DNA from: Oscillospiraceae bacterium
GTDB taxonomy: Bacteria > Bacillota > Clostridia > Oscillospirales > Ruminococcaceae
Reading direction: 5' to 3'
DNA: 64,000 nt
NCBI GenBank assembly: GCA_016281125.1
Contig: JAEEIA010000037.1
Span: forward strand, 20,485-84,484
Below the pieces are notes generated by a model. It was not told where the DNA came from, did not search any database, and worked only from the letters and a program-made list of their open reading frames with translations. Shown in pieces: positions 43,147-52,177 of this stretch. Position 1 is the first letter of the stretch. The number at the start of each line of letters is the position of its first letter. Position numbers and translations under genes: made by a program.

Positions 43147-46100
43147 ATGCTGTTAATTACATTTTTGCAGGACGCGTATGTCAATACGACCGTTCTGCCC
43201 GATAAAAAAACAGGCCACTATAAGATCCGGCACAGCATTCCGGATCTGACGGAGGATATCATCATCGACGGCATCAATCAGCGCTGGATCATCTCCAGCG
43301 GCGAGCAGTACCGGATTGCGGATGATGCCGGAAATCTGCTCCCGCGCGCCGAAATCGGGGATGAGGACGTTCTGACGCTGATGGTCGGCGGCATGAAGTG
43401 TACGCTGATCATTGAGCCGATCCGCGATGAGAAGAACCGCTTTATCAAGTTCTGTGCAGGAAAGCTTGCGGAACAGGATTATTCGATCCGCATCGGCAGC
43501 CAGCCGGACAATGACATCGTGCTGGACGATCTTTATATTTCCGGTGAGCATGCTGTCATTTCCCGGCAGAACGGCTGCTGGTATGTGGAAGATTGCAGAA
43601 GCCGCAACGGCACCTATATCAACAACCGGAAGATTGCCCCGCATACACGCACGCAGCTTTCCGTCGGCGACGTGGTGTTTCTGGTCGGCTATAAATTCGT
43701 GATCTGTGCGGACTTCATCGCCGCCAATATTCAGTTTGAGCGGGCTGTCCGTGCGGACTGGCTGATTCCGGTGCGCTTTCCGGAGTTTGTGCGCCCTGTC
43801 GAGAACAAAAACACAGAGCCGGTGCAGTATTTCTACCGGACAATCGACCTCGGAGAAACGAAGCCGGATCTGCACGAGATCGAGCTGCTGCCGCCGGAAC
43901 ACCGCATGAAGAAGGATGAACCGTCGATTCTGCTCTCCATGGGCTCTGCAATCAGCATGAGCACCGCAACGGTTCTGATTGCTGCATATTCGGCGGTCGC
44001 GGCATATTACCGGCACACGAATTTCTCCTATGTTGTCCCTTCGTTCATCATGGCGGGCAGCATGGTGCTCTCCTCGCTGGTCTGGCCGACCGTGATCAAA
44101 AAGCAGACGGCCAAGCGCAATGCTTCGGAAGAAGAAACACGCATCAAGGATTATCAGGAATATATCATGCATCTGCGGGATTCCGTCAGTGTCATGAAAG
44201 ACCAGGAGAAGGAATACCTCTGCAAAAAAAATCTGGGGCTAGATGCCTGTATGGCCCGCGTGCTCTCGCGTGACCGGCTGCTCTGGAGCAAGAGCATCGG
44301 GGACGAGGATTTTCTGCGCGTGGTACTCGGTGTCGGCGATCTGGAATCCGCTGTACAGGTCAAATTCACGGAAAACAGTGATGCCTTTTTCAAGGACGAT
44401 CTGCGCTACGACATGATGCAGTTTGTAAGCGAGGAGCGTATCATCGAGAATGTGCCGATCACCGTATCGCTGAACGGCGGCTGCATCTGCGGCATCAGCG
44501 GTTCAAAGGAACGCACATTTGAACTGCTGCGGAGCATGGTCGTACAGCTGACCGCGCTGTATTCCTATGACGAACTGAAGCTGATCTTTATTTATGATGC
44601 TTGCGATGCGGACGAGCTGTATTACGTCCGCTGGCTGCCGCATGTCTGGAATACGGACAACACCTTCCGGTATATCGCCTGCACAGAGGACGATATGAAG
44701 GAGCTGACGCATGAACTGGAAAAGGAGCTTGACAACCGGACCACGCACAAGGAAGACGATTTCCCGAAGATTCTCGTGATTGCGACCGACAAGAAAAAGC
44801 TCGAAAGCATTGATATTCTGCCAGTTATTCTGCGGCAGCGCGAAACGCTCGGCATCAGCCTGCTGACCGCGTTCGGTATGTACAATTACAGCAATTCCGA
44901 TATGATTGTGGAGCTTTCGGACAGCGGCTGCAAGCTGTATGACCGTGTGAACAGCCGCGTGACCGACTTTGAATCCTACCATGTCACGCAGGATTTTGAG
45001 CCGTATCTGCATGCGATTTCCAATATTCGGCTGGATATCAGCACAGAAAAGAATCAGCTTCCGAAAATGCTGACATTCCTTGATATGTTCCACGTTTCCA
45101 ATGTGCAGCATCTCAACAGCCCGATGCGGTGGCAGGAGAATAATCCGATCAAATCTCTGAAAACCGAGATCGGTATTGCACCGTCCGGCGATATTTTCTG
45201 CATCGACATGCATGAAAAGTACCACGGCCCGCACGGCCTGATTGCCGGTACGACCGGTTCCGGAAAGAGTGAGAGCATCATCACGATTATTCTGTCGCTT
45301 GCTGTCAATTACAGCCCGGAGGAAGTCGCATTTGTCATCGTGGACTACAAGGGCGGCGGCCTTGCCGACGCGTTCAATGACGTCCGCGAGGAGAACCTCA
45401 ACGGACGCACAGTTGAGGTGCAGCACAAGCTGCCGCATATTGTCGGCACGGTTACCAATCTGGACGGCGCAACGATCGAGCGTGCCTGCATTTCCATCGA
45501 AACAGAGCTGAAAAGACGGCAGCGTCTGTTCAAAAAGGCGCGCAGGCTCTCCGATGAAGGTACCATGGATATCTATAAGTATCAGCAGCTCCGTCGGCAG
45601 GGCGCAGATCTGGAAAGCCTGCCGCATTTGTTTATCGTCTGTGATGAATTTGCAGAGCTGAAAGCCGACAGAACCGATTTTATGGATCTGCTGGTCAGTG
45701 CGGCGCGAATCGGACGAAGCCTCGGCATTCATTTGATTCTTGCAACGCAGAAGCCGGATTCCGTCGTCAGTCCGCAGATCTGGAGTAATTCGCGTTTCAA
45801 GATCTGTTTGAAGGTACAGGAAAAAGAGGACAGCCGCGCCGTGATTCACTGTCCGGATGCAGCGGAAATCTCCACGACGGGACGGTTCTATTTCCAGGTC
45901 GGCTACAACGAAGTGTTCAGTATGGCGCAGTCTGCATGGTGCGGCGCCGATTATATCGAATCGGACGGCTTTGTCCGCAACGACATCGGCACGGTTGAAG
46001 TCATCGGCAATACCGGCACTGCGGTCTACGAAAAGAGCCGGAAGCCCGTCATCCGTGCGGATGAGGGGCAGCATGTCGTATCGCAGCTGGTCGCGGTCAG

Positions 46101-47877
46101 AGAATATCTGATTGAATCCGCAAAGGATATGGAAATCCGGCCGCTCTGGCTGGAGCCGATCCCTGCAAAGCTCTCGCTGCGTGAGCTCTATGCTGAGGCT
46201 GCTGCTCAGCCCGTCAGCGGACTGGTGCCGCTGGAGCCGATTATCGGAAAGCGGGATGACCTCTATAACCGTATTCAGGAGATCATGAAGATCTCGTTCT
46301 CGGAAAACGGCAATCTGATTGCTTTCGGCGCAGCCGGGAGCGGTCTGGACATGTTCTTCATTTCCCTGATTTATTCGCTGATTTACGGCTACCGTGCCGA
46401 ACAGGTCAATTTGTATATCATTGATTTCGATGCGGGCTTTTTGAAGGCGTTTCAGGATGCGCCGCATGTCGGCGACGTTGTGACAACCGAACAGGACAGT
46501 GATGCCGTCACAGTTATCGAAGCGCTCCGTCGTGAGATTGTGCGCCGCAGCAAACTGTTCTCTGCCTACCGCGGCGAATATACCGAATATTGCAGGCACA
46601 GCGGTGCAGAGCCGCTTCCGCGCATCGTACTCATGCTGAATAACTATACCGAGTTTGCCGAAAAATGCGGAGATGCCGTCGGGAATACGCTGATGTACAT
46701 TGCACGCGAAGGCATCAAGCGCGGCGTGTATCTGGTGATCGGCACGGCTGCCATCAATATCAATTACCGCCTGCGGCAGTATATCCAGCAGACCTTCATG
46801 TTCCGGATGAACGATACCTCGGATTATGCCAGCATTCTGGGCAGAACCGGCGGGATTACGCCGTCGGAGTGTCCGGGCAGCGGTATCGTGAAAGAGGAAG
46901 ATATCACATATAAGTTCCAGGTTGCAGATATATTTGACATTATCCCGCGCGACGAGGATGATGAGAACCCGGAGGAGCAGGATGCCGGAAAAGAGATCAA
47001 AATGCTGTGCAAGGCAGCGTGCGAACGCGGCGGCACTTTCCGGGCTGTGTCCTATCTTTCAGCCGAAGCAGATTCTGATCCGCAGGAACCGGCTGCACCG
47101 GCCGCGATGCCTCAGCCTGATCCTGCTGTTCCGGCGCCGCCCGATGCGCCGCTGAGTGCGGCAAATATCCCGCTCGGTACGGTAAACGGCAGGAATTACT
47201 GTTATGATTTCAGTGACAAGTATCTGAGCTTTGTTTCCGCGGCGACACCTGCGCCGCTGGCAGCATTTGCCCAGTATCTTGCAGACCGGCTCTCGGCTGA
47301 CGAATCCGTACAGGTTGCTGTGCTGGATGTTTCCGGTGCGCTGAAGAAGGAAGACAGCCGGTATGCCTGTTACAGCACAGCGGAAGAGCTTGCGGAATGG
47401 AACCGCCTCTATAAAGCGGAAGCGGAACGGCGCTGTGGCCTGCTGAAAAAGAATCCGGACGGCACCTATTCGATGCAGTCGGATGAGCCGCCGGTTTATG
47501 TCATCATCCCGTTCTTCCAGAATACCTGCGCCGCTGACAGAACCAATGTCACGATTCTGAATCTCAAGAGCATTGTCACGCAGCTGCCGGAGATCCACTA
47601 CCATTATATAATACTGGATACGCCGGAGATGATGAACGGCACGCGCGGCGCGTACTTCCACCTCATCAAGGATCTTGACGATATCACCGATCTGAGTCAG
47701 TTTGACGCTGAAAAGCACCGCGACTGGTTCGATGCATCAGGCATCTGGCTGGGGGAGGGGCTCGCAGATTCCGGATTCTTTGCGCTGAACGGTACGGCGC
47801 CGGTCATGTCAGAGCGTGACGGTGCGGTGATCCGGAACTGCAATGCGGAAACTGTTTTCCGCCGTTTCCGGGCATGA
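43147..47877 (+). CDS. essC: EssC/YukBA-type FtsK/SpoIIIE secretion ATPase
   Basis: 1576 residues, the length of EssC. An FHA domain at about 112-200 (IRIGSQPDNDIVL; GEHAVIS; SRNGTYI) precedes two membrane helices (about 262-282 and 292-312). Three FtsK/SpoIIIE ATPase modules follow. The first is complete (Walker A GTTGSGKS at 701-708; Walker B FIVCDE ending D833-E834). The second is degenerate (FGAAGSGLD, with Leu1067 in place of Lys). The third (from about 1350) lacks a clear Walker A. One active and two degenerate modules match known EssC enzymes, whose last module binds WXG100 substrates. It powers type VII export of the WXG100 proteins encoded next. Confidence 0.95.
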   Translation: MLLITFLQDAYVNTTVLPDKKTGHYKIRHSIPDLTEDIIIDGINQRWIISSGEQYRIADDAGNLLPRAEIGDEDVLTLMVGGMKCTLIIEPIRDEKNRFIKFCAGKLAEQDYSIRIGSQPDNDIVLDDLYISGEHAVISRQNGCWYVEDCRSRNGTYINNRKIAPHTRTQLSVGDVVFLVGYKFVICADFIAANIQFERAVRADWLIPVRFPEFVRPVENKNTEPVQYFYRTIDLGETKPDLHEIELLPPEHRMKKDEPSILLSMGSAISMSTATVLIAAYSAVAAYYRHTNFSYVVPSFIMAGSMVLSSLVWPTVIKKQTAKRNASEEETRIKDYQEYIMHLRDSVSVMKDQEKEYLCKKNLGLDACMARVLSRDRLLWSKSIGDEDFLRVVLGVGDLESAVQVKFTENSDAFFKDDLRYDMMQFVSEERIIENVPITVSLNGGCICGISGSKERTFELLRSMVVQLTALYSYDELKLIFIYDACDADELYYVRWLPHVWNTDNTFRYIACTEDDMKELTHELEKELDNRTTHKEDDFPKILVIATDKKKLESIDILPVILRQRETLGISLLTAFGMYNYSNSDMIVELSDSGCKLYDRVNSRVTDFESYHVTQDFEPYLHAISNIRLDISTEKNQLPKMLTFLDMFHVSNVQHLNSPMRWQENNPIKSLKTEIGIAPSGDIFCIDMHEKYHGPHGLIAGTTGSGKSESIITIILSLAVNYSPEEVAFVIVDYKGGGLADAFNDVREENLNGRTVEVQHKLPHIVGTVTNLDGATIERACISIETELKRRQRLFKKARRLSDEGTMDIYKYQQLRRQGADLESLPHLFIVCDEFAELKADRTDFMDLLVSAARIGRSLGIHLILATQKPDSVVSPQIWSNSRFKICLKVQEKEDSRAVIHCPDAAEISTTGRFYFQVGYNEVFSMAQSAWCGADYIESDGFVRNDIGTVEVIGNTGTAVYEKSRKPVIRADEGQHVVSQLVAVREYLIESAKDMEIRPLWLEPIPAKLSLRELYAEAAAQPVSGLVPLEPIIGKRDDLYNRIQEIMKISFSENGNLIAFGAAGSGLDMFFISLIYSLIYGYRAEQVNLYIIDFDAGFLKAFQDAPHVGDVVTTEQDSDAVTVIEALRREIVRRSKLFSAYRGEYTEYCRHSGAEPLPRIVLMLNNYTEFAEKCGDAVGNTLMYIAREGIKRGVYLVIGTAAININYRLRQYIQQTFMFRMNDTSDYASILGRTGGITPSECPGSGIVKEEDITYKFQVADIFDIIPRDEDDENPEEQDAGKEIKMLCKAACERGGTFRAVSYLSAEADSDPQEPAAPAAMPQPDPAVPAPPDAPLSAANIPLGTVNGRNYCYDFSDKYLSFVSAATPAPLAAFAQYLADRLSADESVQVAVLDVSGALKKEDSRYACYSTAEELAEWNRLYKAEAERRCGLLKKNPDGTYSMQSDEPPVYVIIPFFQNTCAADRTNVTILNLKSIVTQLPEIHYHYIILDTPEMMNGTRGAYFHLIKDLDDITDLSQFDAEKHRDWFDASGIWLGEGLADSGFFALNGTAPVMSERDGAVIRNCNAETVFRRFRA

Positions 47878-47949
47878 AACCGGCAAAAAATAAGGCTTAA
47901 AAACAGCAAACGGAATGGTTACTGACAGCAAAAACGGTGGCAAAAAACA

Positions 47950-47966
47950 GCAAAAAAATTTTTTGC
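47950..47966 (+). terminator. A/T-rich palindrome after essC
   Basis: GCAAAAAAATTTTTTGC with flanking CAGCAAAA repeats, 72 bp past the essC stop. It is a weak terminator or simply bent DNA upstream of the WXG100 promoter. Confidence 0.35.
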
Positions 47967-48068
47967 GCATCAGAAACCGCGTATTTTCTTGCGCTTCAAA
48001 AATGGCATTTCTCTAAAATACCTAAAATATTAAGCGTACACTTTTTTGAAACTGCAAAAAACGCGATG

Positions 48069-48077
48069 TGGTATAAT
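48069..48077 (+). promoter_or_regulatory. Extended -10 promoter of the WXG100 genes
   Basis: TGG-TATAAT (48069-48077) is an extended -10. TTGAAA at 48046-48051 would be 20 bp away, too far for a normal -35. It gives the small secreted proteins their own, probably high, expression. Confidence 0.65.
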
Positions 48078-48131
48078 AAGATCATCAAAGCGAAGGTGCT
48101 TTGAAATAAAAATTTTTTAGGAGGAATCCAA

Positions 48132-48443
48132 ATGCCTAACGTTATTGATTTCAGAGAAGGTACAGACGCTGTATTGACCACTGCAACACAGCTCGACGGT
48201 CTGGGGGATGAGTTTGCAAGACTTTACACTTCGCTCTACACCCTGATCGAATCCGATCTCGCAGCAAACTGGAAGGGCGAGGATGCAGATTCATTCCGCA
48301 ATGTCGCAGAGAACCAGCGCCCGATTTTCGAGTCCATGCGCGAGGTCATCAGCGAGTATGCAACCTTCCTCCGCAACACGGCCAATGCACATGACGCACG
48401 TATGCAGGAAAGCCGCAGTGCTTCCAGCCAGGTTACGTTTTAA
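48132..48443 (+). CDS. WXG100 protein (EsxA-like)
   Basis: 103 residues, the class length. Two helices are separated by the W47-K48-G49 turn (AANWKGEDADSF), with conserved hydrophobic heptads. It is the expected substrate and partner of EssC, exported folded as a helical-hairpin dimer. A strong AGGAGG site gives the start. The C-terminal tail lacks an obvious YxxxD/E export signal, so recognition may come from its partner or the second WXG-like protein 32 bp downstream. Confidence 0.94.
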   Translation: MPNVIDFREGTDAVLTTATQLDGLGDEFARLYTSLYTLIESDLAANWKGEDADSFRNVAENQRPIFESMREVISEYATFLRNTANAHDARMQESRSASSQVTF

Positions 48444-48474
48444 GATGAAACTTTAATGCAAAGGAGAGAATATC

Positions 48475-48792
48475 ATGCCTAACAATCAGCAGCTTTTTGC
48501 GAATCCCGATATGATCCGTGCGCTTGCACAGCAGATCAGAACGCTTTCCGGTCAGATCAAGCAGAACATCAATGATGTTGCACTCAAGATCAAGAGCACC
48601 GAGAGCATTTACGTTGCAAACAGCGCAACCGAAATGCGCGACAAGTTCGAGGCACTGAAGCCGGAGCTTGAAAAGTACGAGGCGTATCTGCTGAAGGTCG
48701 CCAACTATCTGGAGCAGAACATCGCAGATCCGCTGGAGATCGTGGAGCGTGTTGCATCCCAGAACGTCGCAAGCATCCAGAAGCCGCAGTAA
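48475..48792 (+). CDS. WXG100-like protein lacking the Trp-X-Gly turn
   Basis: 105 residues with the same helix-turn-helix length as WXG100 proteins (heptads in IRALAQQIRTLSGQI and MRDKFEALKPELEKY). At the turn the sequence reads YVANSATEM, so the tryptophan and glycine are missing. It follows the EsxA-like gene by 32 bp with its own GGAGAG site. Paired WXG/non-WXG partners commonly form heterodimers, so this is probably the EsxB-like partner. Confidence 0.86.
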   Translation: MPNNQQLFANPDMIRALAQQIRTLSGQIKQNINDVALKIKSTESIYVANSATEMRDKFEALKPELEKYEAYLLKVANYLEQNIADPLEIVERVASQNVASIQKPQ

Positions 48793-48822
48793 TTGCATCT
48801 CATCCCTATACAGGATACAGCT

Positions 48823-48861
48823 TTGACCTGCATCGCTGCTGACTGCGGCGGTGCAGGTCAA
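48823..48861 (+). terminator. Hairpin between WXG100 genes and caspase-like gene
   Basis: TTGACCTGCA (48823-48832) with TGCAGGTCAA (48852-48861). No T run, so it could be a 3' stabilising or partial-termination hairpin within a transcript that continues into 48984. Confidence 0.5.
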
Positions 48862-48983
48862 TCCGAAACACCCTCCTCCGTTTCCATGCGCGACGGGGCA
48901 GCACTGACAGCTTGTCACTGTGTTATGGATTATGCAATGCTGGAGCAGATTTCGTATCAATCAAAAAGAGAGGTTACGTGCAA

Positions 48984-50705
48984 ATGAAGACACAATTATT
49001 TACGGTCGGTCTGTCTTTGATGACTTTGCTGTCTTTGACGGGATGCAATGCGGAGAGCTTTTTCAACGGAACTTCGTCTTCCTCCGCAAATTATTCCGAC
49101 CAGGTCAAAGAGGCGGTTCCTATCAATGCCGTGGAAGAACACAGCATCAAAACGGATACACCTTACAAGACAATCGGTGACGAGGACGGCGTGCTGTTTG
49201 AAACAGCACTGAATGAGGGTGACATTGCAGGAAATGCAGAGGTCGGCCTTTATGACGATACCCATACAAAGGTATCGGATCTTTACGATGACGGTTCGCA
49301 CGGCGACAGAGTCGCGGGCGACGGCATTTATGCCTGCCGGTATGTTCCGGATGTGTCGGAAGAAACACAAAAGCAGTATTCCATTAAGATCGGTGACTAT
49401 GAAACTGAGCAGACTTCGGTTCGCTTTTTTGATCCGCTGACGGAAGAAGATTTTAAAACGGTTGATGCCGTGCAGTCACGCTGCGATGAAGTGACCGGAC
49501 AGTTTAAGGATGCAGCGGGTAATATTCCCGAAGATAAGCGGGATGACGCGCTGGAGGAAGTCCGGAAACTGGTCGATCAGATGCAGCTGAACGGAGAGGT
49601 TGTTGAATATCGCGTCAATCAGCACCAGAATGTTGTTGCAAAGCTGAGCAGCGGTATTACATATTTTTACAGTGTGCCGGTTGAAGGCCTGGACAGCGGA
49701 AGCGCGGTCAATGATATTTCGATTGCCACGTATCAGCCTTTCAAAAGCACCTATACGCACCCGGATGTCGTCCCTTGCCTAGGCTACCCGGATGACGGTG
49801 CAAATTACCTTGCAAATGAGTTCAGCAATGTCACCTTTGATGTGAACTGGGATGACAGAACTGTTTCACCGGAGGTCGTGAAGAACTTCGGCCCGAATCA
49901 GGTGATTCTGTGGCACGGCCACGGCGAATTTGACAGACTGCTGCACTCGTTTATCAAAACATATTACAGCATTTCTCAGGTTGGAACGAATCAGGATTAT
50001 GTTGAAGAAAGATTGCTCGCCGGCAGTGACGGCTGCGTCGGATTCACTTATAAATACGTGCAGGCATACTGCGGTGATATGACGAATACATTCCTGTATC
50101 TCGGAACCTGTCTGAGCGGCCATGACGGTTGGCTTGCTTCCACGTTCCTTGAAAAGAACTGTAATGCTGTCATCGTGAATGACCAATCCATCCTTACTAT
50201 CTATAATCTTTCTATGATTCGCAGTACGGCAAAATATCTGGCAGAGGAAAAGACGTTTCTTTGGTTTTTCAAGACCGGTCACCGTACCCTCAGTGAAGCG
50301 CTTGCTGCGGCCAAAAAAGACCATGGCAGCAATGATAACTATGAGAATCCCTCAAAAGGCAAGTATAAAGCAACGCCGTATATTTACGGAAACAGCAGCT
50401 ATATGATTGAAGAAGCTGTTGAAGATGAACTGGAATCCGGTTCGGAGAATCAGATTGAGGTGACCGGTTCCATCAGTCTGGATACGGTCTATGTGAAGGT
50501 CGGCGTCGGCGAAAGCGTCACGGTCAATATCTCCAGCCTGCCGTCTGGCTATACGGCATCCAACTTCACCTGGAGCATTGAGGACACCTCCATTGCGACC
50601 AACTCCGGCGGCACGATCACGGGTGTTGCTGCCGGCAGCACGATCCTGAAGGTGGAATCCACTGACCATCGGTTCAGCCAGTTCTGCGGCATTACCGTAA
50701 GCTGA
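48984..50705 (+). CDS. Caspase-like (clan CD) lipoprotein
   Basis: 573 residues. Type II signal peptide with lipobox LTGC. An immunoglobulin-like region at about 55-135 (LYDDTHTKVSDLYDDGSHGD) resembles surface-protein anchoring domains. The central part (about 230-460) shows the clan CD peptidase signature: after strand QVILW comes H311-G-H313-G, and after strand FLYLG comes C376 in TCLSG, then AVIVND. This is the arrangement of gingipains and caspases. A C-terminal BIG2 domain (about 490-573; TFTWSIEDTSIATNSGGTITGV-like pattern) ends it. Located 192 bp after the WXG100 pair. It is probably a membrane-anchored, outward-facing peptidase that processes secreted or surface proteins; that role is inference. 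No long pro-peptide cleavage site was identified. Confidence 0.8.
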   Translation: MKTQLFTVGLSLMTLLSLTGCNAESFFNGTSSSSANYSDQVKEAVPINAVEEHSIKTDTPYKTIGDEDGVLFETALNEGDIAGNAEVGLYDDTHTKVSDLYDDGSHGDRVAGDGIYACRYVPDVSEETQKQYSIKIGDYETEQTSVRFFDPLTEEDFKTVDAVQSRCDEVTGQFKDAAGNIPEDKRDDALEEVRKLVDQMQLNGEVVEYRVNQHQNVVAKLSSGITYFYSVPVEGLDSGSAVNDISIATYQPFKSTYTHPDVVPCLGYPDDGANYLANEFSNVTFDVNWDDRTVSPEVVKNFGPNQVILWHGHGEFDRLLHSFIKTYYSISQVGTNQDYVEERLLAGSDGCVGFTYKYVQAYCGDMTNTFLYLGTCLSGHDGWLASTFLEKNCNAVIVNDQSILTIYNLSMIRSTAKYLAEEKTFLWFFKTGHRTLSEALAAAKKDHGSNDNYENPSKGKYKATPYIYGNSSYMIEEAVEDELESGSENQIEVTGSISLDTVYVKVGVGESVTVNISSLPSGYTASNFTWSIEDTSIATNSGGTITGVAAGSTILKVESTDHRFSQFCGITVS

Positions 50706-50764
50706 TCACTTGCGGAAAGATGTAATGCAGAAAACCGCTGTAATTTTCAAGAGATAAGAAAACA

Positions 50765-50799
50765 GAAGCGACTGTAAATTCCTTTACGGTCGCTTCTTT
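50765..50799 (+). terminator. Terminator of the type VII locus
   Basis: GAAGCGACTGTAAA (50765-50778) with TTTACGGTCGCTTC (50783-50796), one mismatch, then TTT. It follows the caspase-like gene by 60 bp. Confidence 0.85.
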
Positions 50800-50808
50800 C
50801 TGTTGAAA

Positions 50809-50836
50809 AAATCCCCTCCGGCTCCGGAGGGGATTT
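50809..50836 (-). terminator. Terminator of the Cys/dockerin gene
   Basis: AAATCCCCTCCGG (50809-50821) with CCGGAGGGGATTT (50824-50836). On the minus strand it is followed by T6, giving a good intrinsic terminator. It sits back to back with the plus-strand terminator. Confidence 0.85.
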
Positions 50837-50856
50837 CAGACTGTGCAAGGAATGGA

Positions 50857-51687
50857 TTACCAAGCTGCCATCACGTAACGGCCATCGCGTCCCATAATAC
50901 CGCCGGTCATGTTCGTATAGATCCCGTACAGGTCATCCCAGTCGATCTGCCAGTTGCCGCTGACATCTGCTGCTGCCATCAGGATATCTCTGTTGGTGCC
51001 GGAGATGATGCCGTTGCCGTAATTGCTGCCGATCCAGCCGCAATCGTCCACTTCAACTCTGCCGTCGCCGTTTGCGTCGCCTTCCTTGATCGGACGTGCA
51101 ACGTAGAGGATATCGAAGATCTTACCATCTCTCACGCGCTTCAGCTGCGTATTGCCGACACGCTCATAGGTGACATTCCAGCAGATATGCTTGCTGCTGT
51201 CCAGCTCAGAGCAGTAGAGCGTGTTGTAGTAGCTCTCGACGAAAACTGCGTGATAGCCGCCGGTTGTGCCGCGAAGGAAAATCTGGTCGCCGCCCTCATA
51301 GCAGCCGTTGAAGTCAGCCTGCGGAATCTCCATCCATGCAGCCTTTTCAGCGTCAAAGCCGAAATGAGAGCAAGCGAGGTATCTCGGGAACGCCATCTGG
51401 TTGAAAATGTTCTGATTCTTGCTGTAAGAACTGGTGTGTGTAGTGGTGAAGCCCTTACCGACCATGGTACCTGTCTTGATAGACTGGCTCCAGTAAGTAC
51501 CCTCTGCAAGGCCGTAGGACTGCCACATATGCAGGCTGCGGCCGAGATTCCTCTGACACCACTCCTGCGTGTTGAGAGAGTACGGATGATTGTAGTTGAA
51601 TGCGGATGCGGTAAGAGCCTGTGCTCCGCAGACTGCGGTGATTGCTGCGCATGCAGCTGCTGCGATTCTGATCTTCATAGATTTCAT
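50857..51687 (-). CDS. Secreted dockerin protein, possible papain-like fold
   Basis: 276 residues. Signal peptide (MKIRIAAAACAAITAVCG). The catalytic-sized region (about 33-205) has several Cys and a segment GGDQIFLR...HAVFVESY that recalls the 'GD-x-x-x-F ... H' core of CHAP/NlpC-type papain-like hydrolases, but the catalytic cysteine is not certain. The C-terminal dockerin has two calcium loops (GDANGDGRVEVDDCG; ADVSGNWQIDWDDL). ATG at 51687 follows GAGGTGG. It is read from a perfect consensus promoter. It may cut peptidoglycan or protein, or be a structural dockerin protein. Confidence 0.82.
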   Translation of the reverse strand: MKSMKIRIAAAACAAITAVCGAQALTASAFNYNHPYSLNTQEWCQRNLGRSLHMWQSYGLAEGTYWSQSIKTGTMVGKGFTTTHTSSYSKNQNIFNQMAFPRYLACSHFGFDAEKAAWMEIPQADFNGCYEGGDQIFLRGTTGGYHAVFVESYYNTLYCSELDSSKHICWNVTYERVGNTQLKRVRDGKIFDILYVARPIKEGDANGDGRVEVDDCGWIGSNYGNGIISGTNRDILMAAADVSGNWQIDWDDLYGIYTNMTGGIMGRDGRYVMAAW

Positions 51688-51739
51688 AATGATCCACCTC
51701 ATGTTTTATAATTTGTGCCGTTTTTTGGCACATGTCCGG

Positions 51740-51768
51740 ATTATACCACAAGTTGAATCCGATGTCAA
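51740..51768 (-). promoter_or_regulatory. Perfect consensus sigma-A promoter
   Basis: Minus strand TTGACA (51768-51763), 17 bp, TATAAT (51745-51740). It drives the Cys/dockerin gene 53 bp downstream. The rest of 51769-52127 is AT-rich and holds no gene I can support. Confidence 0.9.
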
Positions 51769-52127
51769 TAATATTTTCCGTAATTTAATAATTATCCGAT
51801 TTTATATTATGTTGCTGGTAATATTTTGCGCCTCAAATATATATGAATCCGTTTTCAGAATCCTATTTATTTTTGTTGAGCTGCAAATTTGCATGTTTTC
51901 AGCTGGTTTCCGGCTGTGCGGCGAATTTCTGATTCTGCATATGAATAAACAATAAAATCAAAGCAGAAATGCGCATTGTAATTAACAATAAATCAACATT
52001 TTTTAATCCGAAACGGGGCGGAACATGTGATATGTTGTATCCTTAAAAATCGTTTAATATTGCTTCTGCTTTGCTGTTCGTTTTTGAATAATAATTATAT
52101 TGCCATACCGTTCTTTGGCAAAAACAG

Positions 52128-52161
52128 AAGCACGCTCTCAAAATGAATTGAGAGCGCGCTT
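52128..52161 (-). terminator. GH127 gene terminator
   Basis: AAGCACGCTCTCA (52128-52140) with TGAGAGCGCGCTT (52149-52161), one mismatch. On the minus strand it is followed by CTGTTTTTG. It begins 17 bp past the stop. Confidence 0.75.
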
Positions 52162-52177
52162 GATTTCGGTACGGTAA

